Shown piece after piece: positions 18,017-26,057 of a DNA stretch of 41,199 bases; within the stretch, counting starts at the first letter, position 1; the number at the start of each line of letters is the position of its first letter. Source of the stretch: Curtobacterium luteum (GTDB lineage: Bacteria; Actinomycetota; Actinomycetes; Actinomycetales; Microbacteriaceae). Both the position numbers and the translations under genes were made by a program. The notes below the pieces were generated by a model, which was not told the DNA's origin, searched no databases, and saw only the letters and a program-made list of their open reading frames with translations. Location of the stretch: positions 1 through 41,199 of the forward strand of contig NZ_LDQC01000095.1 of assembly GCF_001475545.1 (NCBI RefSeq), given 5' to 3'.

Positions 18017-18042
18017 AACGCAGGGGTGAGCGGACCATTCCC
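18017..18042 (-). promoter_or_regulatory. SigH/SigR-type promoter of clp
   Basis: On the minus strand GGGAAT (18042 to 18037), 16 nt, then CGTT (18020 to 18017). This fits the group of GGGAAY/CGTT promoters read by SigH of mycobacteria and SigR of Streptomyces, within about one base of the published spacing. The HAIR element begins 3 nt downstream. Confidence 0.55.
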
Positions 18043-18072
18043 GTTCACGGAGAAAAGTTGCGGCGAACTGGC

Positions 18073-18558
18073 TCAGGTCCGAGCGATGGGCTTCGTGACC
18101 GCATCCGTGACCCGGACGAGGTCGGCAGGGGTGAGCTCGATGTCGAAGCCCCGGCGTCCGCCGGACACGAAGATGCTGTCGTACGCCAGGGCCGACTCGT
18201 CGAGGACCGTCCGGAGTGCGGTCTTCTGCCCCACGGGGCTGATGCCGCCGACGACGTAGCCGGTGCGCTTCTCGGCGAGGGCCGGATCGGCGAGCGTGGC
18301 CTTCTTCCCGCCGACGGCCGCGGCGATCGCCTTGAGGTCGAGTCGGTTCGCCACGGGCACGATCGCCACGGCGAGGGTGCCGTCCACCGAGACCACCAGG
18401 GTCTTGAACACCTGCTCCTCGCGGAGCCCGAGGGCGGCGGCCGCTTCTTCCCCGAAGTTCGTGGCGGTCTCGTGGTGCTCGTACACGTGCGGCGTGTACG
18501 GCACACCCGCGCGGTCCAGTGCGACCGTCGCGGGGGTGCTCGGCGATGCAGCGGTCAT
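18073..18558 (-). CDS. ybaK: Aminoacyl-tRNA deacylase of the YbaK/EbsC family
   Basis: 161 aa. YbaK removes Cys mis-attached to tRNA-Pro. The conserved Lys of the FKTLVV motif is K52, and the GGISPVGQK motif near the middle is the family's substrate-binding turn. The start is the ATG at 18558, which gives the normal length; the longer open frame upstream overlaps the divergent DUF6412 gene. Its stop is about 30 nt from the clp promoter. Exact amino-acid specificity is inference from the family. Confidence 0.93.
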   Translation of the reverse strand: MTAASPSTPATVALDRAGVPYTPHVYEHHETATNFGEEAAAALGLREEQVFKTLVVSVDGTLAVAIVPVANRLDLKAIAAAVGGKKATLADPALAEKRTGYVVGGISPVGQKTALRTVLDESALAYDSIFVSGGRRGFDIELTPADLVRVTDAVTKPIART

Positions 18559-18609
18559 GCCGCGATCATGCCGCCCCGCGGACGCCGGACCGGGGCGGCG
18601 CGCGGACGC

Positions 18610-18615
18610 TACGCT
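18610..18615 (+). promoter_or_regulatory. -10 box of the DUF6412/yidC pair, leaderless type
   Basis: TACGCT ends 9 nt before the ATG, with no Shine-Dalgarno between, so the mRNA probably begins at or just before the start codon. Confidence 0.45.
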
Positions 18616-18624
18616 GAACGCACC

Positions 18625-18921
18625 ATGGTCGTCGTCGAGTTCCTGCTGCGCCTCGTCGCCGTGCTCAGCGCGGGGGCACCGGTCGCGACGGGGGCGAGCG
18701 ACCTGCTCCCCGCGGTCGTCGCCACGGCTCTCGGCGGTGCCGCCGCGGTCGCGCTGGTGGTCCTCACCACGGTCGCCGCTGCGGTCCTCGGCCTCCGACC
18801 GCACGACGGCGGGGTCGACCACGCCGCGTGGGCCGTGCTCCGGACGGAGATCGCGTCGTCGCACCCGGACGCGGACGGACACGCGCGACCGAGGGCACCG
18901 GGAGTCGTCGCACCGGTCTGA
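18625..18921 (+). CDS. Small membrane protein, DUF6412-like
   Basis: 98 aa. Two hydrophobic segments (about 4-20 and 30-58) precede a soluble tail ending HPDADGHARPRAPG, which closely resembles the C-terminal signature of DUF6412 proteins as I remember them. These are commonly found directly upstream of a short YidC paralogue in actinobacteria, as here. Function unknown. The two genes are 56 nt apart and probably cotranscribed. Confidence 0.65.
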   Translation: MVVVEFLLRLVAVLSAGAPVATGASDLLPAVVATALGGAAAVALVVLTTVAAAVLGLRPHDGGVDHAAWAVLRTEIASSHPDADGHARPRAPGVVAPV

Positions 18922-18977
18922 CCGCCGTGGTGGTCGGACCGCTCCGCGACCCCTCCACCTCGACCGATCGGACCACC

Positions 18978-19727
18978 ATGGACCTCACCGCCCTGCCCGT
19001 CGTCGGCGCGCTGCTGCACGCCGGCGCCGACCTCCTCGCCGCCCTCACCGCGAGCCTCGAACCGTTCGCGGGGTCGTTCTCCGCAGCACTGGCAGTGATC
19101 GCCCTCACCCTCGCCGTCCGTGTGCTGCTCGTCCCACTGTCCGTCCTCCAGGTCCGAGCCGAGCGCGATCGACGCCGGCTCGCGCCGCAGCTCGCCGCGC
19201 TCCGCCGCCGGTACGGTCGGGACCGCGAGCGCCTGCAGCGCGCCGTCCAGGAGTTGTACGCCTCGGAACGGGTCTCGCCGCTCGCCGGGTGTCTCCCGGT
19301 GCTCGCGCAGGCTCCCGTGGTGTCGCTCCTGTACACGCTCTTCACGCACGCATCGATCGGGGGCGTGGCGAACACGCTGCTCGAGGCGACGCTCGTGGGC
19401 GTTCCGCTCGCACAGTCGCTCGTGGTCACGGTCACGTCACCGCTCTGGGTGCACGCCTGGGTCGTCCTCGTCCTGCTCGCCGTCCTCGCGGTGGTGGTGG
19501 AGGCGAGCCGACGGTCGAACACCCGGTGGAACCCGACGGACCCGGTGGACCAGGACGTCCCCGGCGCCGCGGCCGCTGCGTCGGTCGGACGGATCGCGCC
19601 GTTCGTGACGGTCGTGTTCGCGGCGATCGCGCCCCTCGCGGCAGCGCTGTACGTCGTCACGAGTGCCGTGTGGGCCCTCGGTGAGCGCGCGGTCCTCCGG
19701 CGCGCGCTGGACCGGACCGCAGGCTAG
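18978..19727 (+). CDS. Short YidC/Oxa1-family membrane insertase paralogue
   Basis: 249 aa. YidC proteins insert membrane proteins with or without SecYEG. The core starts after a hydrophobic helix with LAVRVLLVPLS, where the Arg corresponds to the groove arginine of the family, followed by the charged cytoplasmic loop (RAERDRRRLAPQLAALRRRYGRDRERLQR) and SPLAGCLPVLAQAPVVSLLYTLF. Further membrane segments follow. This is shorter than a main housekeeping YidC, which in actinobacteria is next to rpmH/rnpA near oriC, so this is a second, accessory copy. Its stop shares a CTAG with the convergent gene. Confidence 0.85.
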   Translation: MDLTALPVVGALLHAGADLLAALTASLEPFAGSFSAALAVIALTLAVRVLLVPLSVLQVRAERDRRRLAPQLAALRRRYGRDRERLQRAVQELYASERVSPLAGCLPVLAQAPVVSLLYTLFTHASIGGVANTLLEATLVGVPLAQSLVVTVTSPLWVHAWVVLVLLAVLAVVVEASRRSNTRWNPTDPVDQDVPGAAAAASVGRIAPFVTVVFAAIAPLAAALYVVTSAVWALGERAVLRRALDRTAG

Positions 19728-19942
19728 CCGCCCTGGCCCTCCTGCTGCGGGCCCTGGTCGACGGGGTCGTACTCGGTGCCGCGGCCCTGTTCCTCGTCGG
19801 CGGTCGGCACGTGGCGCTCGGTACCGGTCCCGCCCGGGCTCGTCGCGACGTAGTCGGCCTCGCCGGACTGGGTGTCGTGACCGAGTGGCTCGAGGGTCTC
19901 GTCGGCGGCCGGTCGGGGATGGTCGTTCGCGGGGGTGGTCAT
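19724..19942 (-). CDS. Small acidic hydrophilic protein, unknown
   Basis: 72 aa, rich in Gly, Asp, Glu, Thr and Pro, with no hydrophobic segment and probably disordered. Contains LGHDTQSGEADY and DEEQGRGTEYDP. GGGAGG abuts the ATG directly, which is too close for an ideal Shine-Dalgarno, so the true start may be the GTG 10 codons upstream. Tail-to-tail with the YidC paralogue. Short proteins of this composition are common in Microbacteriaceae; no function known. Confidence 0.55.
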   Translation of the reverse strand: MTTPANDHPRPAADETLEPLGHDTQSGEADYVATSPGGTGTERHVPTADEEQGRGTEYDPVDQGPQQEGQGG

Positions 19943-20036
19943 CCTCCCTGGGTACTCCTCGCGCACTGGGTGAACACGGTCGACCTCCGAGTGCGAACAT
20001 GGGGCGGGCAGCAGGGACCCGGAACGGGAGCACGGC

Positions 20037-20990
20037 ATGGCCGACGACGACCTGGCGACGGAGCGAGCGCGACTCGAAGCCGTGGCGTGGGGTGCCGACT
20101 CGACGCCGATGGAGGCCGCGCGCGCCCGCATCGCGCTCGAGGACCTCACGGCGGGGCCGCGGCCACGTCGGCCGTCGTCCGCCGAAGCGCACGCGGAGCG
20201 CGAGGCCCGGCAGATCCCCGGATCGGGAACGACCGGCGGGCACAGCGCCCCCGACATCCCGACCGCTCGAGCCGCTGCCGTCGTTCCCGTCGGCGACGCG
20301 CGCGCGGACGACCGACGTGACGACCCCGGCCCCGCGCCGGTCGCTGCCGCAGCGGTCGACTCGGCACCCGGAGCGGCTGGTTCCGGGGTCACGAGGATGC
20401 CGCCGACCGATTCCCCGACCGGCCCCGGTGACGGCGCGACGGCGGGTGCCGGAGGTGGGGCGGGCCTCCAGGCCGGGTGGCGCCGACGTGCTCACGACCT
20501 GCTGTGGACCCGTCGACCCCGCGTGTGGATCGCGCTCGGCGCGGCCGCCGCCGTCGGGGTGGCGTTCGCGGCCGGCACGGTCGTCGGGACGGCGCAGCCG
20601 TCGATGCCCGCGGCACCGAGCATCACACCGACGGCGGGCACGGTGACGCTGGAGCAGTTGCTCGACGTGCCGCAGACCTACGCGGACCAGCTCCCGGGGC
20701 CCGTCGACGCTCCGGTGAGCCTGCACAGCACCCGGCTGATCTTCACGAACCGGGCGCTCGACGGCGGCGACCTGGAGACGCCGTGGAACGTCTGGGCGGG
20801 GGTCGGCACCGACCGGTCGACCATCTGCCTCGTGGCCACCGCCGACCGGATCGAGTCGTCGACTGCGTGCTACCCCCGAGAGGACGCGCTGCACGGGTCG
20901 GTGTCGCTGTCCGCGCAGTCGAGGAGCGGGACGCTGACCCTCTGGCTGCGCGGCGGCGGGGTGCAGGGCACGGTCACCGACACGTACTGA
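20037..20990 (+). CDS. Membrane-anchored protein with disordered N-terminal half, unknown
   Basis: 317 aa. Residues 1-145 are Ala/Pro/Arg/Asp-rich and likely disordered, although the first 40 contain a predicted helix (ATERARLEAVAWGADSTPMEAARARI). A single membrane helix is at about 164-185. The outer domain of about 130 residues includes two Cys (in TICLVA and TACYP) that could form a disulfide. ATG with GGGAG 7 nt upstream. No family recognised. Topology is probably N-in, C-out. Its neighbours do not suggest a role. Confidence 0.75.
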   Translation: MADDDLATERARLEAVAWGADSTPMEAARARIALEDLTAGPRPRRPSSAEAHAEREARQIPGSGTTGGHSAPDIPTARAAAVVPVGDARADDRRDDPGPAPVAAAAVDSAPGAAGSGVTRMPPTDSPTGPGDGATAGAGGGAGLQAGWRRRAHDLLWTRRPRVWIALGAAAAVGVAFAAGTVVGTAQPSMPAAPSITPTAGTVTLEQLLDVPQTYADQLPGPVDAPVSLHSTRLIFTNRALDGGDLETPWNVWAGVGTDRSTICLVATADRIESSTACYPREDALHGSVSLSAQSRSGTLTLWLRGGGVQGTVTDTY

Positions 20991-21000
20991 GCGACGCGCG

Positions 21001-22377
21001 CTAGGCGGTCGGCTCGCCGGTGCGGTGGGTGCGGACCGTGCCGGTGACGACGGCGACCGACCCCGTGAGGGTCTGGATCGCCCGGCTGATCGTCGGGACC
21101 GACGTCGTGACCACGGCGAGCGACGACGTGATCGCCTCGATCGAGGAGGTGGACAGGTGCTCCTGCGCGCGCGAGTGCACCGGGAAGCCCCTGCGCGCCG
21201 CGACGACGACGCCGAGGGACGCGAGCAGGACCGCGCCGCCGGCGAGCGGCATCCACTGCAGGCCGACCACGCCGAGGGCCTGCCCGCCGAGCGCCGCTCC
21301 CCCGGCGATGCCGATGTTCGACGCGCCGTTGACGAGCGCGCCGGCGATGTCCGGCGACACACCACCGGTCCGGATCGCGGCGGCCATGAACAGCGTGCCG
21401 GTCGTGCCGTTCGCCGCCATCCAGACACCGGCGACCGCCATGGTGCCGACGAGCGAGCCGTGCACGAACGGCAGCACGGCGAACGCGGCCGCCATCACCG
21501 CGACGGCGACGATGAGGGTCTGGCGCGGTGCCCGGTCGACGAAGAGCCCCGCGATCCAGAGCCCGACGACCCCGGTGGCGCCGAGGACGAGCAGGGCGCC
21601 GGAGACGAGGTGCGCGTCGAGCCCGGCGTCGATCGCGTACGGGCCGATGTACGTGTAGACGACGTAGTGCCCCGCGAACAGCAGCAGGTCGGCGACGACG
21701 ACCGAGAGCAGCCCGGTGCGCGCCCACGCACGTGGCGAGCCGATGTGCGGGGACGACGCGCCGCGGACGGCCGGGAGGAACGCGAGCGCGACGCCCGCGA
21801 GCACGGCCGAAGCCACCGCGACCGAACCGACGGCCGGACGCCACCCGATGGTCTGCGCGACCCACGTGGCGATCGGCACACCGAGCACGAAGCCGAGCGA
21901 GCTGCCCGAGTAGACGAACGCGATCGCGCGGCCCGCGAGTCGCGGTGGCACGATGCGGGTGGCGTACGCCGACGCCACCGAGAAGAACAGCGCGTGGGCG
22001 ACGCCACCAACGACCCTGCCGGCGCACACCACGGCGAACGAGGGCGCGAGCGCCACCATGAGGTTCGACACCGCGTAGCCGACGAGGGTCGCGACGAGCA
22101 CGGTCTTCCGGGGCAGCCGCGCGGTGAAGGACGTCAGCGGCAGCGCGAGCAGGGCGACGGCTGCGGCGTAGACGGTGACGACCACGCCCATGGTCGACTC
22201 GGAGACACCGAGGTCGCGGCTCATGGTGCCGAGCAGCCCGACCGGCATGAGCTCGGTGGTGATCGCGAAGAACGTCGCGAGTCCGAGGACGGCGATGCCG
22301 ACGATCGAGCCCGTCGTGACGGTGATCGGCCGCGTGTGCGCGGGCACGGCCGAGGTTCGGGTGGTGGCGGTTGTCAC
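21001..22377 (-). CDS. MFS transporter, DHA1 type
   Basis: 458 aa from the GTG at 22377, which has GAGGAGG 8 nt upstream; the open frame runs further up but nothing there looks protein-like. About 12 membrane segments. ITTELMPVGLLGTMSRDLGVSESTMG at the first loop is typical of the AraJ/sugar-efflux/chloramphenicol-exporter branch of DHA1, and the loop between helices 2 and 3 carries RLPRKTVL. Probably a drug or metabolite exporter; the substrate cannot be told. A 60-residue cytoplasmic C-terminal tail is rich in Ser/Thr. Its stop is 10 nt from that of the convergent gene. Confidence 0.9.
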   Translation of the reverse strand: MTTATTRTSAVPAHTRPITVTTGSIVGIAVLGLATFFAITTELMPVGLLGTMSRDLGVSESTMGVVVTVYAAAVALLALPLTSFTARLPRKTVLVATLVGYAVSNLMVALAPSFAVVCAGRVVGGVAHALFFSVASAYATRIVPPRLAGRAIAFVYSGSSLGFVLGVPIATWVAQTIGWRPAVGSVAVASAVLAGVALAFLPAVRGASSPHIGSPRAWARTGLLSVVVADLLLFAGHYVVYTYIGPYAIDAGLDAHLVSGALLVLGATGVVGLWIAGLFVDRAPRQTLIVAVAVMAAAFAVLPFVHGSLVGTMAVAGVWMAANGTTGTLFMAAAIRTGGVSPDIAGALVNGASNIGIAGGAALGGQALGVVGLQWMPLAGGAVLLASLGVVVAARRGFPVHSRAQEHLSTSSIEAITSSLAVVTTSVPTISRAIQTLTGSVAVVTGTVRTHRTGEPTA

Positions 22378-22600
22378 GGGGCTGACCTCCTCGCTGGGGA
22401 CGTCCGAGCGCACGGCGACGACGTCGGGGACGACGAGGAGCTGCGCGCTCGAGCTGTGGACGATGTGGTGGGTACGACTCCACGGCGAGTGCGCCTCTCC
22501 AGTGTTGCACGGCGTTCGGACGTGCGCGAGGGGGCTACCGCTGAGAACTTCCTCGGAGCGCTCCAACGGCGCCGGTCCGGGAAATGTTCCCGGGACGACG
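22378..22600 (-). other. Leader and promoter region of the MFS gene
   Basis: About 220 nt without a recognisable gene. It contains a hairpin at about 22575-22596 (arms GTCCGGGAA and TTCCCGGGAC with one bulge) and a GTG-initiated in-frame extension of the transporter that I do not believe. No operator or riboswitch recognised. Confidence 0.4.
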
Positions 22601-22632
22601 AACGGGGTGGGACCGATCGGCCCCACCCCGTT
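22601..22632 (-). terminator. Terminator of the sortase-anchored protein gene
   Basis: Arms AACGGGGTGGG (22601-22611) and CCCACCCCGTT (22622-22632) pair perfectly; the centre CCGATCGG is itself palindromic. It begins 12 nt beyond the stop at 22645 on the minus strand. A weaker hairpin follows at about 22575-22596. Confidence 0.75.
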
Positions 22633-22644
22633 GTGCAACAGGTG

Positions 22645-24375
22645 TCAGTCGCGCAGGTGCGTCCGGCGACGGTGCCGCACGGAGCGGTACGTCAGCAGGC
22701 CCGCGCCGAGCAGCACGAGCACGCCGGCGGCTACGAGCCCCGGGCCGAGGTCCGCGCCCGTGTAGGCGAGGGCGCCCGTCGTCGGACCGGAGCCCGTGGC
22801 GGCGACCGGCGCGGTCGTCGGGGCCGCGCTCGCCGTGGGTGTCACGGTCGGCGTGGGGCTCGGGGTTGCGGCGGCGGCGACGACGAGGTCGTCGACGGTC
22901 ACCACGTCGCCCGAGTCCGTCCCCGAGGTGAAGTCCACGGTGACGGTGCTGCCGGAGACGGAGACCGTGTAGGCCGTCGAGGGGTTGAGCCCCTCGAGCG
23001 TGTACCGGCCGTCCGAGCCGGTCGTCGCGATCACCGGGCCGCCGGAGTCGGCCTCGTCGGGTGTCGCCGTCACGGTGCGACCGGCGACCGGTGCGTCGTC
23101 CGTGTCGACGACGCGGCCGGTCGCGCTGGTGGTGACCACGAGCTCGACGGGAGGCACGACCGTCAGCTCGTTCGCTGCTCCTGTCTGCACCACGACCGGG
23201 TCTCGTCCGTCGACCGACACCTGGACCGATCCGTCCGGTGTGAACCCGGACCCCGAGTAGAACCCGGCTTCGTTCGTGGTCGTCTCGATCGTCGCGGCCG
23301 GATTGTCCGGATCGGTGATCGTGACGGGCACGTTGACTGCCGGTTCGCCGTCGTCGGTCACGGTACCGGCGACCGAGGTCGTGTCCGGCGGTGATGCGAA
23401 GGCGAAGGGGACGACCTGGTCCGCACCCCCGGCGACGGTGTTCAGCGATGCCGTGGCGGTGGGGCTCCCGGTCGCGCCCGGCGGGGCCGTGATCGCCACC
23501 GTGTACCCGCCGATGACCGGGAGTTCCGGGAACGAGTACGTGCCGTCGGCCGTGGTCGTCGTCGTGTACACCGTGCCACGCGGAGCGGTGACCGTGACCG
23601 TCGCACCGGGGATCGGCGTGCCGTCGAGTGTCGCGGTGCCGGTGATCGCCGCGGTGCGGTTCGCGAACCAGGTCTGGTAGACGGGGAACCCGCTGCGACG
23701 CTCGAACGTGAGCGTGAGGCTGGTGAGCGGCACGGTGGGCGTGAACCACGCGGTGGCCCCCGAGGTGTCGACGGAGCCCGCGTTGCCGGTGAGGGTCAGC
23801 GTCGCCGCGTCCCAGGAGGGGACGTCCCGTCCAGTGGTGCCGTCCGGATCAGCCGGACAGGACCACCCGCCGGGCGACGCCGCCGAACAGGAGTTGTACA
23901 CGCTCTGGAAGCCGAGGTCCGCCGCGGTCGCGGCGCCCCCGGACTGCCTCGTCGCCGCGATGGTCACCCGGTCGGCATCGACGTCACCCAGCACGAACGA
24001 CCAGCTCCCGGCCGGGGTCGCGTCGGCGAAGGTGTACGTCGTGACCGAGGGCTGCCCAGCCGCGTCTGCGAGCGGCCGCTGGTTCAGGTAGGTGTTGCCG
24101 CGGCTCGAGCCGTAAGCGGCGCCCGGGCCGGTGTTCGGCCCCTGCCAGGTCGAGTTCCCGCTGACGACGGTCGACTGCCGCGAGTTCGAGGTGAAGGTGG
24201 TCTCCGGGAAGCCCGCCATGCTGACGGTGCCCGTGTAGGCCTTGCTCTGGCCGGCGAGGGTGAACGTCCCCCAGTGCCCGGCCGGATCGGCGGAGGCCGA
24301 CGACGCGCCGACGAGCGCGAGTCCCCCTCCGAGTGCGAGGGCGGTCAGTGCCGCCGTGACGGTGCGTAGCCGCAT
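22645..24375 (-). CDS. Secreted sortase-anchored protein with beta-sandwich repeats
   Basis: 576 aa. Signal peptide 1-29 ending ASSASA. Residues 30-245 form a domain with a Cys pair (NSCSAAS, WSCPAD) of no recognised family. Three repeats of carboxypeptidase-regulatory/SdrD B-like or prealbumin type follow, each with the pattern GTATLDGTPIPGATVTVT, TADGTYSFPELP and the like. A Thr/Pro/Ala-rich wall-spanning stretch precedes LAYTG at 536-540, a membrane helix and the basic tail RSVRHRRR. LAXTG is the signal used by class E sortases of high-GC Gram-positives, so the protein is probably wall-linked. No sortase gene is in the window. ATG with GGGGAG 4 nt upstream. Confidence 0.85.
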   Translation of the reverse strand: MRLRTVTAALTALALGGGLALVGASSASADPAGHWGTFTLAGQSKAYTGTVSMAGFPETTFTSNSRQSTVVSGNSTWQGPNTGPGAAYGSSRGNTYLNQRPLADAAGQPSVTTYTFADATPAGSWSFVLGDVDADRVTIAATRQSGGAATAADLGFQSVYNSCSAASPGGWSCPADPDGTTGRDVPSWDAATLTLTGNAGSVDTSGATAWFTPTVPLTSLTLTFERRSGFPVYQTWFANRTAAITGTATLDGTPIPGATVTVTAPRGTVYTTTTTADGTYSFPELPVIGGYTVAITAPPGATGSPTATASLNTVAGGADQVVPFAFASPPDTTSVAGTVTDDGEPAVNVPVTITDPDNPAATIETTTNEAGFYSGSGFTPDGSVQVSVDGRDPVVVQTGAANELTVVPPVELVVTTSATGRVVDTDDAPVAGRTVTATPDEADSGGPVIATTGSDGRYTLEGLNPSTAYTVSVSGSTVTVDFTSGTDSGDVVTVDDLVVAAAATPSPTPTVTPTASAAPTTAPVAATGSGPTTGALAYTGADLGPGLVAAGVLVLLGAGLLTYRSVRHRRRTHLRD

Positions 24376-24438
24376 CGTGCTCCCCTGCTCGTGCTGACCT
24401 GGTCCCTGCGCCAGACGCCGCTGTCTCGACGTTCGCTC

Positions 24439-24444
24439 AGGCTA
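24439..24444 (-). promoter_or_regulatory. Probable -10 box of the sortase-anchored protein gene
   Basis: TAGCCT on the minus strand, about 65 nt before the ATG. A weak TGGACC lies 18 nt further upstream. Confidence 0.4.
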
Positions 24445-24484
24445 TCCAGGGAGCGCGGAATCGGTCCAGACCGCAATCGGCCCG

Positions 24485-24946
24485 TTACGTGAGACGGACT
24501 TCCCGGACCAGGGCGTCGAGGGCCGAGAGCTGTCCGAGGACGAGCAGGTCCCGTGCCTCGTCGACGGGCATCCACCGCGCGGCGTCGACCTCGGGCACCT
24601 CCACGAACCGACCGGAGCCGCGTGGGAGCTCGAGCCGCACGGTGTTGCTCACGACCTCGGCGACCTCGAAGCGCGGCGCGTGCAGGGCGAACACCCGCAC
24701 CACCTTGGCGGACTGCCGGTGCTCCCCCAGGTCGACGACGTCACCGTCGGGAGCGGCGGTCCCGATCTCCTCGGCGAACTCCCGCCTGGCCGTCCCGAGC
24801 GGGTCCTCGCCCGACTCCACCTCGCCCTTCGGGATCGACCACGACCGCGGGCGGCGCTGCCAGAACGGTCCGCCCATGTGCGCGACGAAGACCTCCGGGC
24901 CACTCGGTCCGGCACGGTGGAGGAGGAGTCCGGCGCTCGTTCGCAC
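24485..24946 (-). CDS. NUDIX hydrolase
   Basis: 153 aa. The NUDIX box G-x5-E-x7-REUxEExGU is at 41-63, starting GEVESGEDP and containing RREFAEEIG. The N-terminus TSAGLLLHR and FWQRRPRSWSIPKG resembles the DUF4916/diadenosine-polyphosphate-type small NUDIX proteins. Substrate not predictable: nucleoside diphosphate linked to another moiety. GTG start; a TAGCCT box ends 6 nt before it and there is no Shine-Dalgarno, so leaderless expression is likely. Divergent from the universal stress gene across 244 nt. Confidence 0.9.
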   Translation of the reverse strand: MRTSAGLLLHRAGPSGPEVFVAHMGGPFWQRRPRSWSIPKGEVESGEDPLGTARREFAEEIGTAAPDGDVVDLGEHRQSAKVVRVFALHAPRFEVAEVVSNTVRLELPRGSGRFVEVPEVDAARWMPVDEARDLLVLGQLSALDALVREVRLT

Positions 24947-24952
24947 GTCCCG

Positions 24953-24958
24953 AGGCTA
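24953..24958 (-). promoter_or_regulatory. -10 box of the NUDIX gene, leaderless type
   Basis: TAGCCT on the minus strand with 6 nt to the GTG. Confidence 0.45.
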
Positions 24959-25098
24959 CGCAGCGCACGCGGCACCCGTCTCGGCGCGGTCTCCGTCACC
25001 CGTCGGTCCGGACTGGAGGCGCGGTGCGGGTCCGCCACGTCCGGCGCGGCACGGCGCAGGACCCGTGACCGCGCCGGACCTCGGAGGGACCGCAGGGA

Positions 25099-25133
25099 GC
25101 GCGCAGCCGGCGCTGCGCGCACGGGAGTACGCT
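25099..25133 (+). promoter_or_regulatory. Promoter with palindrome upstream of the stress protein gene
   Basis: TACGCT at 25128-25133 is the probable -10. Directly upstream, at 25099-25120, lies a perfect 9-bp inverted repeat, GCGCGCAGC and GCTGCGCGC around CGGC, covering where the -35 would be. It could be an operator. Confidence 0.45.
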
Positions 25134-25190
25134 GCGCGGCCAAGGAGCGCCGACAGACGCCCCGACACCGGCACGAGGAGGTCGATCGGG

Positions 25191-26039
25191 ATGGACGGAC
25201 GGTGGTCGACGGTGACGTTGGCAGCGGACGCGGCGAAGCCCCACGAGCAGGCGCTCCGGTGGGTCGCCGGCAGGTCGGGGACCGGCATCGAACGGGTCCG
25301 GGTGATCGGCGTGGACCCGGCGCAGGAGGGCCGGGTGGGCCCCGACGGGAAGCGTGTCGCGGACGCGCTCGCCGACGCCGCACGTGCAGCACTGCCCGGC
25401 GTCGAGGTCGTGGTCGACCGGCATGCGGGGCCCTTCGTCAACGCCCTCGTGACGGCGTCCGGCGAAGGTGACCTCCTGGTGGTCGGGTCCTGGCGAAGCC
25501 GTCGCGGAACGACGATCGGGTCCGGGCCGGCACGCGTCGCGGAGCGCGCTCCCGTGCCGACCATCGTGGTGCCGGACGGGCCGCACCCGATCGACGGCGA
25601 CGTCGTCCTCGCGGTCGACGAGCCGCTCGACGAACGGGCGCTCGCGATCGCCGTCGACGAGGCGGAGCGGCGGCACCGGCGGCTGACGGTGCTCCGGGCG
25701 TGGGAGATGCCCGTCCTCACCCGGACCGGCCTCACCGACTTCGCGGAGGACCCGATGCGATGGCGGGCACGGAACGCCGAGCTGCTCGACCGCGTGACGG
25801 CCGAGTTGCGGCAGCGGTTGCCGCACCTGCGGATCCACCCGCTGCTGGTGGAGGGGCACCCCGGTCACGCGATCGCGCTGCACTCGCGCACGGCGTCGCT
25901 CGTCGTGCTCGGGCAGGGCCACGTGCACGCCCTGTCGGGGTCGGTCCTGCACGACGTGCTCCGGGAGGCGGTGTCGCCGGTGTGCGTCGTCCCACCGACC
26001 GCGCACGACGCCGTCGAGGCACGTGCAGCGACGGCGTGA
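25191..26039 (+). CDS. Tandem-domain universal stress protein
   Basis: 282 aa with two UspA domains. Domain 1 is about 1-135 and domain 2 about 140-275 (VVLAVDEPLDERALAIAVDEA; VVLGQGHVHALSGSVLHDVLREAVSPVCVVP). In domain 2 the ATP-binding pattern G-2x-G-9x-G(S/T) is only partly kept (GQGHV...GSVLHDV), so nucleotide binding is uncertain. ATG start with GAGGAGG 9 nt upstream; the long in-frame extension upstream overlaps the NUDIX gene and is rejected. Actinobacterial tandem USPs are often linked to dormancy or oxygen limitation, but nothing here shows that. Convergent with the SGNH hydrolase gene, 18 nt apart. Confidence 0.88.
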   Translation: MDGRWSTVTLAADAAKPHEQALRWVAGRSGTGIERVRVIGVDPAQEGRVGPDGKRVADALADAARAALPGVEVVVDRHAGPFVNALVTASGEGDLLVVGSWRSRRGTTIGSGPARVAERAPVPTIVVPDGPHPIDGDVVLAVDEPLDERALAIAVDEAERRHRRLTVLRAWEMPVLTRTGLTDFAEDPMRWRARNAELLDRVTAELRQRLPHLRIHPLLVEGHPGHAIALHSRTASLVVLGQGHVHALSGSVLHDVLREAVSPVCVVPPTAHDAVEARAATA

Positions 26040-26057
26040 CGCAGCACGGGCGGTGGG

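Noticed and set aside
22378..22638. N-terminal extension of the MFS transporter
   Set aside because: The extra 87 residues are not protein-like and the GTG at 22377 has a strong GAGGAGG.
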